A stretch of DNA of 64,000 nucleotides, from positions 1 through 64,000 of the forward strand of contig JBBRZN010000004.1 of assembly GCA_038236705.1 (NCBI GenBank), given 5' to 3'. The DNA is from AC-32 sp038236705 (lineage in GTDB: Bacteria; Actinomycetota; Thermoleophilia; Gaiellales; Gaiellaceae). Position 1 is the stretch's first letter, and each line of letters starts with the position of its first letter. Below the pieces are notes generated by a model. The model did no database searches. It was not told where the DNA came from and was given only the letters and a program-made list of their open reading frames with translations. This document shows, one piece after another, positions 8,850 to 17,393 of this stretch. The translations under genes were made by a program, and so were the position numbers.

Positions 8850-10358
8850 ATGACCATTGCGCTCTTGGGCAAACGAAACGTCGCCGTGCTCGGTCTCGTG
8901 CTCGCCGGCGCCGCACTCGCGCTCTTTCTGGCGCTGCGCCTCGGGCCGAGCCCGGACGCCGCGAACGCGTCGAGTCACGCCGAGGCACCGCTGATCGGCC
9001 AGGACCCGCGCGCGGACAACACCGACCTGTACGCGTTCGTAAGTCCCGACAGGCCGGGCACGACGACTCTCGTCGCCAACTACATCCCGCTCGAAGCTCC
9101 GGCCAGCGGGCCGAACTTCTACAGCTTCGACGACAGCGTCCTCTACGAGATCAACATCGACAACTCCGGCGACGGTCGGGAGGACCTCAGCTACCAGTTC
9201 CGCTTCAAGACGATCACGCGGAACCCGAACACCTTCCTCTACAACGTCGGTCCGATCACGTCGCTCGGCGACCCGAACTGGAACAGGCCGCAGTCCTACA
9301 GCGTCACCCTGGTCCGGCACGGCAAGGGGAAGCGGGAGGCGGAGGTGCTCGGGACGAACATTCCCACGCCGCCCGACAACGTCGGGCCGCGTTCGACCCC
9401 CGGCTACGCGGCGCTGGCCGCGTCGGCGGTCAGCGACCTTCCCGGCGGGGTCAAGGTCTTCGCCGGACAGCGTGACGACCCGTTCTACGTCGACCTCGGC
9501 TCGGTGTTCGACCTTGCCGGGCTGCGGCCGTTCAACCCGTTCCACCTGATCCCGCTCAGCGCAGAGCCCGGCGTGGACGCGCTCTTGAACTACAGCACGC
9601 ACACGATCGCGCTTCAGGTGCCGAGCAACCAACTACTGCAGGCGCCGAACTCGACGATCGGCGTCTACGCGAGTGCGCTCCGGCAGAAGGTACGGGTGCT
9701 TCGCAAGGACGGCACAACCGACGGCCACGGCGACTTCGTGCAGGTCTCTCGACTCGGCGAGCCGCTGATCAACGAGGCGGTCATCCCGCTCGGACAGAAG
9801 GACTTCTGGAATCGGTCCGACCCCGCGGACGACGTCCAGTTCGAGAGCCTCTACCTCAATCCCGAGGTCTCGCGGCTCGAGAACGCGTTGTACGGGACGC
9901 CCCCGCAAGGTCATCCCGGCGGGGCGCTGATGCCGATCAACACCACCGGCCGAGGCGACCTCTCGCTGATTCTGCTGCAGGGAGTGCCGACCCTCAACTT
10001 CACTGGCCCGAAGAAGGCCGACCTGTTGAGGCTGAACACGGCGGTGACGCCGACCCCGACCGGGGCCTGTTACCACCCGTCGCTGGGCAAGCCGGCCAGC
10101 GCTGCGCCGAGCCGGCTGGGCGCGCTCGAAGGCGACCTCTGCGGCTTCCCGAACGGGCGACGGCTCGCGGACGACATCGTCGACATCGACCTGCGGGCGT
10201 TCGCGGAGGGCTACGGCCCGTTCCTGAACGCGGCGTTCGGGCTCCCGAACAAAAGCCCGAACAACCAGCTCGGGGACGGCGTGGACACCAACGACAAGCC
10301 GTTCCTCGACCACTTCCCGTACGTGGCCGCGCCGAGGGCGGGCTACGACGTTCCGTAA
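8850..10358 (+). CDS. Secreted DUF4331 family protein
   Basis: The 502-residue product has an N-terminal signal or anchor segment (hydrophobic about 10-32), then the family hallmark SSHAEAPLIGQDPRADNTDL, followed by a large extracytoplasmic beta-rich domain ending in DHFPYVAAP. DUF4331 proteins are exported and of unknown function; many members carry SHREAPLI at this position. A strong purine-rich ribosome binding site (gaggggagaaggga) precedes the ATG. It opens a co-directional block with a TPR protein, two NicO transporters and a sigma/anti-sigma pair, which suggests an envelope- or metal-stress function. That link is inference from neighbours only. Confidence 0.8.
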   Translation: MTIALLGKRNVAVLGLVLAGAALALFLALRLGPSPDAANASSHAEAPLIGQDPRADNTDLYAFVSPDRPGTTTLVANYIPLEAPASGPNFYSFDDSVLYEINIDNSGDGREDLSYQFRFKTITRNPNTFLYNVGPITSLGDPNWNRPQSYSVTLVRHGKGKREAEVLGTNIPTPPDNVGPRSTPGYAALAASAVSDLPGGVKVFAGQRDDPFYVDLGSVFDLAGLRPFNPFHLIPLSAEPGVDALLNYSTHTIALQVPSNQLLQAPNSTIGVYASALRQKVRVLRKDGTTDGHGDFVQVSRLGEPLINEAVIPLGQKDFWNRSDPADDVQFESLYLNPEVSRLENALYGTPPQGHPGGALMPINTTGRGDLSLILLQGVPTLNFTGPKKADLLRLNTAVTPTPTGACYHPSLGKPASAAPSRLGALEGDLCGFPNGRRLADDIVDIDLRAFAEGYGPFLNAAFGLPNKSPNNQLGDGVDTNDKPFLDHFPYVAAPRAGYDVP

Positions 10359-10368
10359 TCGCAACGAT

Positions 10369-10400
10369 CCCCCGGGCCTGCGCTCTCGCAGGCCCGGGGG
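10369..10400 (+). promoter_or_regulatory. Perfect 14-bp stem hairpin between DUF4331 and TPR genes
   Basis: Positions 10369-10382 and 10387-10400 pair perfectly around a CTCT loop. The stem lies 10 bases after the DUF4331 stop and just before the aaaggagg ribosome binding site of the next gene. There is no T-tract. It could be a partial terminator or an mRNA-stabilising 3' end that sets a higher level of the secreted protein than of the downstream transporter genes. Confidence 0.6.
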
Positions 10401-10417
10401 CGCTCAAAGGAGGCGGC

Positions 10418-11734
10418 GTGACCAGACGAAGGCTTGAAGTGGCGGCTGTAGCGGCGGTTCTCACCGCTGGAGCCCTGCTCCTCGGCGGCGTCCTTCGCAA
10501 GCCGGCGGCGGCCGCAAGCTCCGCGCCGGCCTCCACTCCGGCGGGTGAGTCGCTCCAGACTGGTTTCTCAGCCGGCGACACGGCCGGCCTGATCGAGCGA
10601 CTCCAGTCGGCGCTCCGGACGGCCCCGCTGAACGCGGGCTCGCTCGACCTGCTCGGCCTCGCGTACCAGCAGCGAGCCCGGGAGACCGGCGATGCCGTGT
10701 ACTACACCAAGTCCGAAGGCGTGCTCGAACGCGCGCTCACGCTCCGTCCGAACGATCTTCTCGCCATGAGCGGCCTCGGCTCGCTCGCGCTCTCACGTCA
10801 TCGATTTCGCGAGGCGCTCGTGCTCGGCCGCCGCGCCCGCTCGATCTCGCCGACCACCGCTCGCAACTACGGCGTGATCGGCGACGCCCTGGTCGAGCTA
10901 GGCCGCTATCCCGAATCGTTCCGCGCATTCGACCGGTTTGCGGAGCTTCGCCCTGGCCTTGCCGCCTACGCCCGCGTCTCCCACGCACGCGAGCTGATCG
11001 GCGACGTCCCGGGAGCGATCGAGGCGATGAGGCTCGCGGTCGACGCCGGCAGCGGTCAGGGCGAAGCGGAAGCCTGGACGCGCGTGCAGCTCGGCAAGAT
11101 CTACTGGTCGGTCGGAAGGCTGACCGCCGCAGCCTCCGAGTATCGAACGGCGCTTCGCGCCTTCCCCGGGGACCCCTACGCACTCGACGCGCTCGCCCGG
11201 ATCGAGGCGGCGCGCGGACGGCTCGCACGCGCGATCGCGCTGGAGCAGCGAGCCAGCGCTGAGATCCCGCTCCCACAGTACGTCGGGCAGCTGAGCGACC
11301 TCTACCGCGCCGCGGGGAAACCGCGGCTCGCTCGCCGCCAGTACGCGCTGATCGGTGTGATCCAGCGCCTGCTCGTCGCCAACGGCGTGAAGACCGACCT
11401 CGAGACGGCGCTCTTCGACGTCGACCACGGCGCCCGGCTCTCGTACGCGCTGGCCCTGGCCCGGCGGGCCCGGGCCGATCGACCGAGCATCGACGGCGAT
11501 GACGTGCTTGCCTGGGCTCTCGCCCGGAACGGGCGCTGTAACGAGGCGCTCGCCTATTCGAAGAGCGCGCTCCGGCTGGGCACTCGCGATGCGCTCAAGC
11601 TCTTCCATCGCGGGATGATCGAGCGCTGCCTCGGCAACCGCGCCGCGGGCGACGCCTTCCTGCACCGTGCGCTGGCGCTCAACCCGCACTTCTCGGTCTT
11701 GTGGTCGCCAGTCGCGAGGAAGGCCCTCGGATGA
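10418..11734 (+). CDS. TPR-repeat protein with N-terminal membrane anchor
   Basis: The 438-residue protein begins with a hydrophobic segment (about 8-28), followed by an Ala/Ser-rich linker and then tandem tetratricopeptide-like helical pairs from about residue 55 to the end. Visible units include LDLLGLAYQQRARE, LLAMSGLGSLALSR, YGVIGDALVELGRY and DVLAWALARNGRC. TPR arrays bind other proteins; no enzyme motif is seen. The GTG start follows a near-perfect aaaggagg ribosome binding site. The stop overlaps the ATG of the first NicO gene by four bases. A scaffold or periplasmic adaptor for the DUF4331 protein or the transporters is a guess from context. Confidence 0.75.
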   Translation: MTRRRLEVAAVAAVLTAGALLLGGVLRKPAAAASSAPASTPAGESLQTGFSAGDTAGLIERLQSALRTAPLNAGSLDLLGLAYQQRARETGDAVYYTKSEGVLERALTLRPNDLLAMSGLGSLALSRHRFREALVLGRRARSISPTTARNYGVIGDALVELGRYPESFRAFDRFAELRPGLAAYARVSHARELIGDVPGAIEAMRLAVDAGSGQGEAEAWTRVQLGKIYWSVGRLTAAASEYRTALRAFPGDPYALDALARIEAARGRLARAIALEQRASAEIPLPQYVGQLSDLYRAAGKPRLARRQYALIGVIQRLLVANGVKTDLETALFDVDHGARLSYALALARRARADRPSIDGDDVLAWALARNGRCNEALAYSKSALRLGTRDALKLFHRGMIERCLGNRAAGDAFLHRALALNPHFSVLWSPVARKALG

Positions 11735-13050
11735 AGCGGCTCGTGCTCCTTGCGCTCGCGGCTGGGTCGCTCGCGCTCCCGGCGTTCGCGGCGGCGCACC
11801 CGCTCGGCAACTTCACCGTCAACCGCTTCAGCCGGATCGAGGCCTCGGGCCCACGGCTCTACGTCCGCTACGTGCTCGATCTGGCCGAGATCCCGACGTT
11901 CCAGGCCGGTCGCATCGACACGCACGCCTACGCGTGGCGAATCGCGCGCAACACTCAGCTCGCCGTTGACGGGCGAAAGGCTCAACTCGTGCCCGTCCGG
12001 AGCGCATTAGCGCATCCGCTCGGAGCCGGCGGCCTCCACACGACACGGCTGGAAGTCGTCCTCGCCGGGCCGGTTCTTCGTGGGCAGGTCTCTGTTGCCT
12101 ATCACGACAACAACTATAGAAACCGGATCGGATGGAAGGAGATTGTCGTCGGAGCGAACGCGCACAGCACGAGCAACGAGCTCCGCGCCTACCCGAAGGA
12201 TCTCCTCCAGAGCCCGCTCGACACGACCGCCGTCACGGCCCGGCTCCAGCCCGGCGACGGTCCCGACGTCGCGCCCGCCCTCTCGCACGGCCAGAGCCTC
12301 GCGGCTCCTGACCGGGTCGCCGACCGCGGCTTCGCGTCGCTCGTCGGCCGCTCGCAGCTGAGCGCGCTCGTGATCCTCGCGTCGCTCGCCGCAGCGCTCT
12401 TCTGGGGCGCCGCGCACGCCCTCTCGCCGGGCCACGGCAAGACGATCGTCACCGCGTACCTGGTCGGCCGGCGCGGCACTCCCCGGCACGCCGCCCTTCT
12501 GGGCCTAATCGTCACGATCACGCACACGATCGGGGTCTTTGCGCTCGGGCTCGTGACGCTCGCGCTTTCGCAGTTCGTCGTCCCCGACCGCCTGTACCCG
12601 TGGCTCAATCTGACCTCGGGATTGCTCGTCGTCGGGATCGGCGCCTCCGTCTTCTGGGCCCGCTGGCGCCATCGCCGGGCGCACGCCCACGGCCACCACC
12701 ATCACCACGAACACGAGCAAGCCGCAGGATCCGAAAGCCCGAGCTTCCGCTCGCTGCTCGCGGTCGGCGTCTCCGGCGGGCTGCTTCCGTGCCCCTCGGC
12801 GCTCGTCGTCCTGCTGGCCGCGATCTCGCTGCACCGAGTCGCGTTCGGCCTGCTGCTGATCCTGGCCTTCAGCGCTGGGCTCGCGCTCAGCATCACCGGC
12901 ATCGGCCTCGTCGCGGTGCTCGCCCGCCGCGCCTTCCGGCGTCTCAGCTTCGAGGGGCCGCTGATCCGCCTGCTGCCCGCGGCCAGCGCGCTCGTCATCC
13001 TCGCGGCCGGTCTGGCGATGACCGTGCACGCCGTCCCGAAAGTGAGCTGA
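11731..13050 (+). CDS. NicO/RcnA-type nickel/cobalt exporter with N-terminal extracytoplasmic domain
   Basis: This 439-residue protein has a signal peptide (LALAAGSLALPAFAAAHPLG) and a periplasmic domain of about 180 residues. A six-helix NicO transporter domain follows, with LSPGHGKT (the HPGHGKT-like signature), a His-rich cytoplasmic loop (HAHGHHHHHEHE) and SGGLLPCPSALVVLL. NicO proteins move Ni, Co and sometimes other divalent metals; some with long N-terminal domains are annotated as sulfite or cytochrome-biogenesis type. The substrate is not determinable from sequence. It overlaps the TPR gene stop and ends two bases before the next transporter, so the three are likely one operon. Confidence 0.8.
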   Translation: MKRLVLLALAAGSLALPAFAAAHPLGNFTVNRFSRIEASGPRLYVRYVLDLAEIPTFQAGRIDTHAYAWRIARNTQLAVDGRKAQLVPVRSALAHPLGAGGLHTTRLEVVLAGPVLRGQVSVAYHDNNYRNRIGWKEIVVGANAHSTSNELRAYPKDLLQSPLDTTAVTARLQPGDGPDVAPALSHGQSLAAPDRVADRGFASLVGRSQLSALVILASLAAALFWGAAHALSPGHGKTIVTAYLVGRRGTPRHAALLGLIVTITHTIGVFALGLVTLALSQFVVPDRLYPWLNLTSGLLVVGIGASVFWARWRHRRAHAHGHHHHHEHEQAAGSESPSFRSLLAVGVSGGLLPCPSALVVLLAAISLHRVAFGLLLILAFSAGLALSITGIGLVAVLARRAFRRLSFEGPLIRLLPAASALVILAAGLAMTVHAVPKVS

Positions 13051-13052
13051 CC

Positions 13053-13796
13053 ATGTTCGGACTCGACGACTGGATCGCAGCCTTCTCCGACAGCGGCAAG
13101 CTCGCGCTCGTCGCCGTCGTCGCCGTCGTCCTCGGCTTCCGCCACGCGACCGATCCCGACCACCTCGCAGCCGTCTCCACGCTGGTCGCCGGCACGCGCG
13201 AGCGCGCAACGAGCGCCGCCGCACGCCTCGGCCTCTCCTGGGGGCTCGGCCACGCGACCACGCTGTTCGTCTTCGGACTGCCCATCGTGCTCTTCAAGAC
13301 CTACCTGCCGGGACCGGTGCAGCAGGGCGCCGAGACGGCTGTCGGCCTCGTCATCGTCGCGCTGGCCGTCTGGCTGCTCGTCCGCTGGCGCCGGGGGCTC
13401 TTTCACCTGCACCTCCACGCGCACGAAGGCGCGCTGCACGCGCACGGCCACGTTCACGACGGCGAGGACCATCCCCACAGACGGGGGCAAGCGCGGAGCC
13501 CGCTCCAGGCGTTCGGGATCGGGCTCGTGCACGGCATGGGCGGGAGCGCGGGCGTCGGCGTCCTGCTGCTCGCCTCGATCCATGACCACCTGATCGCGGT
13601 CGCCGCGCTCGGGCTGTTCGCTCTCTGCACCGCGCTCTCGATGGCGGCGCTCTCGACCGGCCTCGGCTTCACGCTCGGCCGAGGCCCTGTGCGAAACGCC
13701 TTGCCGCGGCTGGCTCCGTTCCTCGGGCTCATGAGCCTCTCGTTCGGCGTCTGGTATGCCCTCGGGGCCCTCAACGTTACCCCGTACTATTTCTAG
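13053..13796 (+). CDS. Second NicO/UreH-like metal transporter
   Basis: A compact 247-residue membrane protein. GFRHATDPDHLAAVSTL near the N-terminus is the HX4DH signature of NiCoT and NicO-type permeases, and LSWGLGHATTLFVFG is the second conserved segment. A histidine-rich loop (HLHLHAHEGALHAHGHVHD) precedes the last three helices. It lacks the periplasmic domain of its neighbour, so the pair may handle the same metal in different ways, or form a complex. The ATG is two bases after the upstream stop and the TAG touches the anti-sigma factor ATG. Confidence 0.8.
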   Translation: MFGLDDWIAAFSDSGKLALVAVVAVVLGFRHATDPDHLAAVSTLVAGTRERATSAAARLGLSWGLGHATTLFVFGLPIVLFKTYLPGPVQQGAETAVGLVIVALAVWLLVRWRRGLFHLHLHAHEGALHAHGHVHDGEDHPHRRGQARSPLQAFGIGLVHGMGGSAGVGVLLLASIHDHLIAVAALGLFALCTALSMAALSTGLGFTLGRGPVRNALPRLAPFLGLMSLSFGVWYALGALNVTPYYF

Positions 13797-14471
13797 ATGG
13801 CAGCAGATCCCCATTCGCTCGTGGCCGCGTACGCGCTGCACGCTCTCGACAACCAGGAGGGGCACAGCTTCGAAGAGCACCTCGCCGTCTGCGAGCGCTG
13901 CCGCGGGGAGCTGGCCGGGTTGAGAGAGGCGGCTGCAGGCCTTGCGTACGGCGTCGCCGGCCCCCCGCCGCCGCCGGAGCTGAAGGAGCGGATCCTCGCG
14001 CAGGCGCGCAGCGAGCGCGAGAACGTCGCCTCGCTCCCCGCCCGCCGCCGCAACTGGACGGCGCCACTCGCGGCGGCCGCCGCCATCGCCGCTTCGGTCG
14101 CGATCGGGCTGGGCGTCTGGACGGCGACCCGCTCGAGCGGCGAAAACGCGTTCACCCAAGTGCTCGCGAAGCCTGGAGCCAAGGTCATCGGCATGGGCGG
14201 CCAGGGCGCGGTCACGGTCGCGCCGAGCGGCGAGGCGGCGCTCTTGTTGCGCGTTCCCCGGGCGCCGTCCGGAAAGACCTACGAGGCCTGGATCATGCAG
14301 CCCGACACGGTCAAGCCGGCGGGAATCTTCCGAGGCAAGGACGGCACGACCGTCTTCAAGATCCACGGCCGGGTGCCTCGCGGTGCCGTGATCGGCGTCA
14401 CCGTCGAGCGCGCGGGCGGCGTAAACCAACCGACCCAGAAGCCGTTCGCAGCGACCGAGGCCGTGACGTGA
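13797..14471 (+). CDS. Anti-sigma factor, zinc-binding N-terminus with RskA-type C-terminus
   Basis: The 224-residue protein has a short cytoplasmic ZAS-like domain (HSFEEHLAVCERC: HxxxCxxC, about 22-34), one membrane segment (about 85-105) and an extracytoplasmic RskA-type beta domain containing PSGKTYEAWIMQ. By family it binds and holds the ECF sigma factor encoded immediately downstream and releases it when the outer domain is triggered. It starts directly after the transporter stop and its own stop overlaps the sigma factor GTG by four bases. This placement ties the upstream transporter and DUF4331 genes to the regulon. Confidence 0.85.
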   Translation: MAADPHSLVAAYALHALDNQEGHSFEEHLAVCERCRGELAGLREAAAGLAYGVAGPPPPPELKERILAQARSERENVASLPARRRNWTAPLAAAAAIAASVAIGLGVWTATRSSGENAFTQVLAKPGAKVIGMGGQGAVTVAPSGEAALLLRVPRAPSGKTYEAWIMQPDTVKPAGIFRGKDGTTVFKIHGRVPRGAVIGVTVERAGGVNQPTQKPFAATEAVT

Positions 14472-15076
14472 CGGCACTCACGACGACAACTTCTCGCGCC
14501 GCGGCCGGAGACCTGGCGCAGGTTACGGACGAGGCCCTGATCTCCCTCGTCGCGAGCTCGGACGACCAGGCGCTGGCGGAGCTCTACGACCGCTTCGGCC
14601 GTGTCGCGTACGGCCTCGCTCTGCGGATCCTGCGGGACGAGACGCTGGCGCAGGACGCCGTCCAGGAGGCCTTCCTCGGAGTCTGGCGCTCAGCCGACCA
14701 GTACCTCCCCGAGCGCGCAAAGGCGAGCACCTGGATTCTCACCCTCGTCCACCGCCGCGCCGTCGATCTCGTCCGCCGCGAGAACCTCCGCCGCGGCGAG
14801 CCGCTCGAGCAGGCGCCCGAGCCGATCGCCCCCTCGACTGTCGAGAGCGAGGCCACGCTGGGGTTCCGGCGCCGTGTCGTGCAGGAGGCTCTCAAGGGCC
14901 TTCCCACCGAGCAGCGCGAGGCGCTCGAGCTTGCGTACTACGGCGGCTTGACCCAGAGCGAGCTCGCGGAGCGTCTCGGCCAGCCGCTCGGCACGATCAA
15001 GAGCCGGATGTTCATGGGCCTGGCCCGCCTGCGCGACCTGCTCAACCAGGCGGGCCTCGAAGAATCACTCCGTTAG
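14468..15076 (+). CDS. ECF RNA polymerase sigma factor (SigK-like)
   Basis: A 202-residue sigma-70 family protein with region 2 (LYDRFGRVAYGLALRILRD, then DAVQEAFLGVW) and region 4 (LPTEQREALELAYYGG, helix-turn-helix LTQSELAERLGQPLGTIKSR). There is no extra C-terminal domain. The gene overlaps the anti-sigma gene, in the unusual order anti-sigma then sigma. It probably drives its own operon; no promoter could be assigned with confidence because consensus elements are unknown for this group. The GTG start overlaps the upstream TGA. Confidence 0.88.
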   Translation: MTALTTTTSRAAAGDLAQVTDEALISLVASSDDQALAELYDRFGRVAYGLALRILRDETLAQDAVQEAFLGVWRSADQYLPERAKASTWILTLVHRRAVDLVRRENLRRGEPLEQAPEPIAPSTVESEATLGFRRRVVQEALKGLPTEQREALELAYYGGLTQSELAERLGQPLGTIKSRMFMGLARLRDLLNQAGLEESLR

Positions 15077-15088
15077 CATCGGGGCCGC

Positions 15089-16021
15089 ATGGCGGCGGTC
15101 ACCGAGAGCCTGAAGGGCCGGCACTTCACGCGCATCGCCGATTGGAGCGGCGAGGAGCTGCTGCAGGCGCTCGACCTGGCCGATGACCTGAAGGAACGGC
15201 AGGCCCGACGCGAGGAGCACCACCTCCTCCCCGGCCGCACGCTGGGGATGATCTTCCAGAAGCCGTCCACGCGCACGCGGGTGTCGTTCGAAGTCGGCAT
15301 CTTCCAGCTCGGGGGGATGGCCCTCTACCTGGCCGCGTCCGACCTCCAACTCGGCCGCGGCGAGACGCTGAAGGACACCGCCACCGTGCTCTCGCGCTAC
15401 CTCGACGGGCTGATGATCCGCACCTTCGCTCAGGAGGACGTCGAGGAGCTCGCCCGCCACGCGACGATCCCGGTGATCAACGGCCTCACCGACAGCTCGC
15501 ATCCCTGCCAGGCGCTGGCCGACGTGATGACGATTCGGGAGCGGCTCGGGCGGCTCGAAGGCGTGCGCGCGGCCTACTTCGGCGACGGGAACAACGTCTG
15601 CGCCTCATTGATGGTGGCCGCCGGGAAGCTTGGGATGGAGTTCGTCGCGGCCACGCCAAAGGGCTACGAGCCGGACGGGCGCGTGGTCGAGATCGCGCGC
15701 GAGGCCGGCGGCGCCGTCGAGCTCACGCACGACCCGCGCGAAGCGGCGCAGGGCGCCGACGTCCTCTACACCGATGTCTGGACGAGCATGGGCCAGGAGG
15801 AAGAGAAGGAGCGCCGCCTGCACGACCTCGCGGGCTTCGGCATCGACGAGAGCCTTGTCCAGCTCGCCGGCGACGGCGCGATCGTCCTGCACTGCCTGCC
15901 CGCGCACTACGGCGAGGAGATCACCGAGAACGTGCTCTACGGACCGCAATCGGCGGTCTGGGACCAGGCCGAGAACCGCCTGCACGCCCAGAAGGCGCTG
16001 ATGGCGCTCGTGATCTCCTAG
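15089..16021 (+). CDS. argF: Ornithine carbamoyltransferase
   Basis: This 310-residue protein has all carbamoyltransferase hallmarks: QKPSTRTRVSFE (S60-T-R-T-R64, carbamoyl phosphate binding), DSSHPCQALAD (HPCQ) and HCLPAHYGEEI (HCLP, ornithine branch). It condenses carbamoyl phosphate with ornithine to citrulline in arginine synthesis, or runs in reverse in catabolism. No other arg genes are adjacent, and the sigma factor gene ends 12 bases upstream. Together with the arcC gene about 6 kb upstream this may supply or use carbamoyl phosphate catabolically, but the sequence does not decide direction. Confidence 0.92.
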   Translation: MAAVTESLKGRHFTRIADWSGEELLQALDLADDLKERQARREEHHLLPGRTLGMIFQKPSTRTRVSFEVGIFQLGGMALYLAASDLQLGRGETLKDTATVLSRYLDGLMIRTFAQEDVEELARHATIPVINGLTDSSHPCQALADVMTIRERLGRLEGVRAAYFGDGNNVCASLMVAAGKLGMEFVAATPKGYEPDGRVVEIAREAGGAVELTHDPREAAQGADVLYTDVWTSMGQEEEKERRLHDLAGFGIDESLVQLAGDGAIVLHCLPAHYGEEITENVLYGPQSAVWDQAENRLHAQKALMALVIS

Positions 16022-16731
16022 TGATCCCGCTCAAGGACAACGTCCCGACCCGGGCGTTCCCCATCGTCACCGTCGGCCTGATCGCGGCCAACATCGCGGT
16101 CTGGATCTGGGAGTTCACCGGCACCTCGGTCGAGCACGACGTTCTGCGCTACGGCTACTACCCGTGCTCGCTCGAAGGACCCTGCGTCGAGCCAGCTGCC
16201 CTGGTGCACCACGTGCCCTGGTACGAGGGCGTCTTCAGCTCGATGTTCATGCACGGGAGCTGGCTGCACATCGGCGGCAACATGCTCTTTCTCTGGATTT
16301 TCGGCAACAACGTCGAGGACGCGCTCGGGCGGATCCGTTTCCTCGTCTGGTACCTCGTCGCCGGGATCGCGGCGGCGAGTCTGCAGACGTTCGTGACGCT
16401 GGTTTTCGCCGACCCGGCGGGTGCGAGCATTCCCAACGTCGGCGCCTCGGGAGCGATCGCCGGCGTGCTCGGCGCCTACTTCGTACTGCTGCCGACGGCC
16501 AGCGTGCTGACGGCCTTCATCATCGTCTTCTTCGTCTTCCTGCGGGAGATCCCGGCGGTGCTCTTCCTCGGGCTCTGGTTCGCCTTCCAGCTCTGGGAGG
16601 GCGGCTTCTCGATCCTGCAACCGCAGGCGGGCGGCGGCGTCGCCTTCTTCGCGCACATCGGCGGATTCGCCTTCGGCCTGGCGACGGCGCATCTGCTGAG
16701 GAGACGGCCGCCGCTACGCCCGGCGTGGTGA
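16021..16731 (+). CDS. Rhomboid-family intramembrane serine protease
   Basis: This 236-residue protein has six or seven transmembrane segments. The catalytic serine lies in GASGAIAGVLG (S143) and the catalytic histidine in FFAHIGGFAFG (H212). The HGSWLHIGGNM loop carries the oxyanion-supporting Asn87. A luminal or extracytoplasmic loop (about 38-68, with two cysteines) precedes helix 2. The GTG start shares one base with the argF stop. Substrates are unknown; neighbouring genes encode another small protease and a tiny membrane protein. Confidence 0.88.
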   Translation: MIPLKDNVPTRAFPIVTVGLIAANIAVWIWEFTGTSVEHDVLRYGYYPCSLEGPCVEPAALVHHVPWYEGVFSSMFMHGSWLHIGGNMLFLWIFGNNVEDALGRIRFLVWYLVAGIAAASLQTFVTLVFADPAGASIPNVGASGAIAGVLGAYFVLLPTASVLTAFIIVFFVFLREIPAVLFLGLWFAFQLWEGGFSILQPQAGGGVAFFAHIGGFAFGLATAHLLRRRPPLRPAW

Positions 16732-17027
16732 CCTTCGAGGAGCACGTCCAGCAGGCTCTCGACGCGCTCCCGGACCAGCTGGCCGAACGGCTGCGCAACG
16801 TCGCGATCGTCGTCGAGGACGAGAACCCACAGGAGCCGGACATCTACGGCCTATTCGAGGAGCCCGAGTTCCTCCCGGCGAAGGTGACGATCTACCGGCT
16901 GCCGCTGGAAGCCGACTTTGCGGAGCCCGATCGGCTCGAGCATGAGATCCGCGTCACGGTGCTGCACGAGCTTGCGCACTGCTTCGGGATGGACGAGAAA
17001 CGGCTCGCCGAGCTGGGGTACGGGTGA
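16728..17027 (+). CDS. Minimal zincin metallopeptidase family protein
   Basis: A 99-residue protein of the small zincin family common in actinobacteria. VLHELAHCFGMDEKRL is the HExxH zinc motif with its downstream Asp, and the N-terminal FEEHVQQALDALP helix plus VEDENPQEPDIYGLFE are typical. No signal peptide is seen. Peptidase activity is presumed from the motif only. The GTG start overlaps the rhomboid stop by four bases, so the two proteases are translationally coupled. Confidence 0.82.
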   Translation: MTFEEHVQQALDALPDQLAERLRNVAIVVEDENPQEPDIYGLFEEPEFLPAKVTIYRLPLEADFAEPDRLEHEIRVTVLHELAHCFGMDEKRLAELGYG

Positions 17028-17116
17028 GCTCGGGCGTTCTCACGGCAATCGCGGCGGCGGCAGCGGTGATCGGCGCAATCGTTGTGGTGCTCTACCTTTG
17101 CGGGCCGAGAGACTAG
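17024..17116 (+). CDS. Putative 30-residue single-span membrane microprotein
   Basis: A 31-codon frame starts at a GTG overlapping the metallopeptidase stop by four bases (GTGA) and ends at a TAG. After a short SSGVL start it is one hydrophobic helix (TAIAAAAAVIGAIVVVLYL) followed by CGPRD. The overlap matches the coupling of the two genes before it, which is the main support. It might be a subunit or substrate of the neighbouring rhomboid protease. It has no recognisable homologue. Confidence 0.4.
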   Translation: MSSGVLTAIAAAAAVIGAIVVVLYLCGPRD

Positions 17117-17150
17117 GAATGCCGGCGAGGGGTAGTTCGTTTTCAGAGTC

Positions 17151-17393
17151 ATGAACACACTCGAGTCAATTAGCGCCGAGATCGACCGCGCCACCGAGCG
17201 GCGCGGTGAGGTCTGGCATTCGCTCTCGCAAGGTCACGATTCCGCGCTCTCGGCCGAGCTGCACGAGCTCGAGGAGCGCATCGCGGCGCTCTGGGACGAG
17301 CACCGCACGCTCAAGGCACACGAGCGCTTCGGCGATCGCGACGAAATCATCAAACGGGCCCGCCACGAAGAGCGGCTGGCCCGAGCAGCGTAA
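17151..17393 (+). CDS. Small helical protein, DUF2630-like
   Basis: This 80-residue, strongly charged protein has a predicted helical hairpin (ESISAEIDRATERRGEVW, then ELHELEERIAALWDEHRTLK). It resembles the small DUF2630-type proteins of actinobacteria, which have no known function. It is an independent gene 34 bases after the preceding microprotein frame. The TAA stop is the first three bases of a 66-bp repeat that occurs twice in tandem. Confidence 0.6.
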   Translation: MNTLESISAEIDRATERRGEVWHSLSQGHDSALSAELHELEERIAALWDEHRTLKAHERFGDRDEIIKRARHEERLARAA

